Shown in pieces: positions 14,666 to 15,002 of a stretch of 15,002 nt of DNA (positions are counted from its first letter, which is position 1; each line of letters begins with the position of its first letter). Position numbers and translations under genes: made by a program. This DNA is from Deltaproteobacteria bacterium. Lineage in GTDB: Bacteria > Desulfobacterota > Desulfobaccia > Desulfobaccales > 0-14-0-80-60-11. The notes beneath the pieces are model-generated. The model saw only the letters and a program-made list of their open reading frames with translations. It did not search any database and was not told where the DNA came from. Where the stretch lies: assembly GCA_021817645.1 (NCBI GenBank), contig JAKAGH010000042.1, forward strand, positions 1-15,002, in the 5' to 3' direction.

Positions 14666-15002
14666 TTAACGGTTACACAACATCCCTTTGCCGGTGGCCG
14701 CGGCTGCGGGCCACACTGCCACTTTTTCGGGCTTGCCGTCCTTGCCTTTCTGCCACTGGACGATGATCATCTCGTGGCCCAGCTGCAGCCCGTGGGCCTT
14801 GGGAGTGGTGTCGTATTTGATGCGGCCGTAGAAGGTGTACATATCTGTCCCGTCCAACGCGGCCTTGACCTTATCGGTGTCGGTGGACCCGGCCTTCATG
14901 ATGGCGTTTTGCAGGATCAGGCCCGCGGCGTAGCCCCCGGCGCTGTGGTAGGAGGGCTCTTCGTTGCCGTATTTGGCCTTATAGGCCTTGAGGAAATCGG
15001 CG
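14666..15002 (-). CDS. livK: Branched-chain amino acid ABC transporter substrate-binding protein (C-terminal part), LivK-like
   Basis: The last 111 codons are present; the gene continues beyond the right edge. The frame reads ADFLKAYKAKYGNEEPSYHS, then AGGYAAGLILQNAIMKAGST, a typical end of a Leu/Ile/Val-binding type I periplasmic protein, followed by the edge motif FYGRIKYDTTPKAHG and IIVQWQKGKDGKPEKVAVWP. It should bind the amino acid in the periplasm and deliver it to LivHM. It ends at TAA 14668-14666, 70 nt before livH. It ends ...GMLCNR, an uncommon tail with a lone cysteine. The ligand cannot be assigned from the C terminus. Confidence 0.88.
   Translation of the reverse strand, partial: ADFLKAYKAKYGNEEPSYHSAGGYAAGLILQNAIMKAGSTDTDKVKAALDGTDMYTFYGRIKYDTTPKAHGLQLGHEMIIVQWQKGKDGKPEKVAVWPAAAATGKGMLCNR

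Overview
This 15 kb window comes from a GC-rich, probably strictly anaerobic bacterium. A giant fused 2-oxoacid:ferredoxin oxidoreductase, a YkgJ-type cysteine-cluster protein, a GSU2403-type nucleotidyltransferase-fold protein, a symporter-fused histidine kinase and a cobalamin riboswitch together suggest a Desulfobacterota (former Deltaproteobacteria) genome, perhaps a sulfate reducer or syntroph. This is inference from gene content; no rRNA or other marker is present.

Left end (1-1400): a cobalamin riboswitch on the minus strand, with a recognisable -35/-10 promoter upstream and an intrinsic terminator downstream, leads into a gene of which only about seven codons lie inside the window. 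Divergent from it is a 251-residue Fe/Zn-binding cysteine-cluster protein.

1400-5850 (minus strand): a small two-helix membrane protein followed, after a 146-nt leader with a strong hairpin, by a 1339-residue sensor kinase (SSF transporter, STAC, two GAF, PAS, HisKA, HATPase). The arrangement resembles CbrX-CbrA of Pseudomonas. No response regulator is present.

5882-7174: a nucleotidyltransferase-fold protein on the minus strand that seems to lack the expected catalytic acidic residues. Its promoter overlaps a perfect 13-bp inverted repeat that also carries its ribosome binding site. The adjoining AT-rich divergent gap also holds an intergenic palindrome.

7175-11316: a 1292-residue PFOR-like enzyme on the plus strand, probably monocistronic, followed by a very strong bidirectional-looking terminator and two kinds of dispersed palindromic repeat.

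11317-15002 (minus strand): a branched-chain/neutral amino acid (HAAT) ABC transporter operon in the order livK (3' part only), livH, livM, livG, livF, with tightly packed genes and a strong hairpin between livK and livH.

One GC-rich intergenic repeat occurs three times (about 81-134, 1307-1380 and 11240-11313), and a TGTCAT...ATGACA palindrome type occurs twice. The genes look like ordinary chromosomal metabolism and sensing. The least ordinary parts are the nucleotidyltransferase-like protein with its operator-like palindrome, the kinase with its structured leader, and the divergent oxidoreductase.
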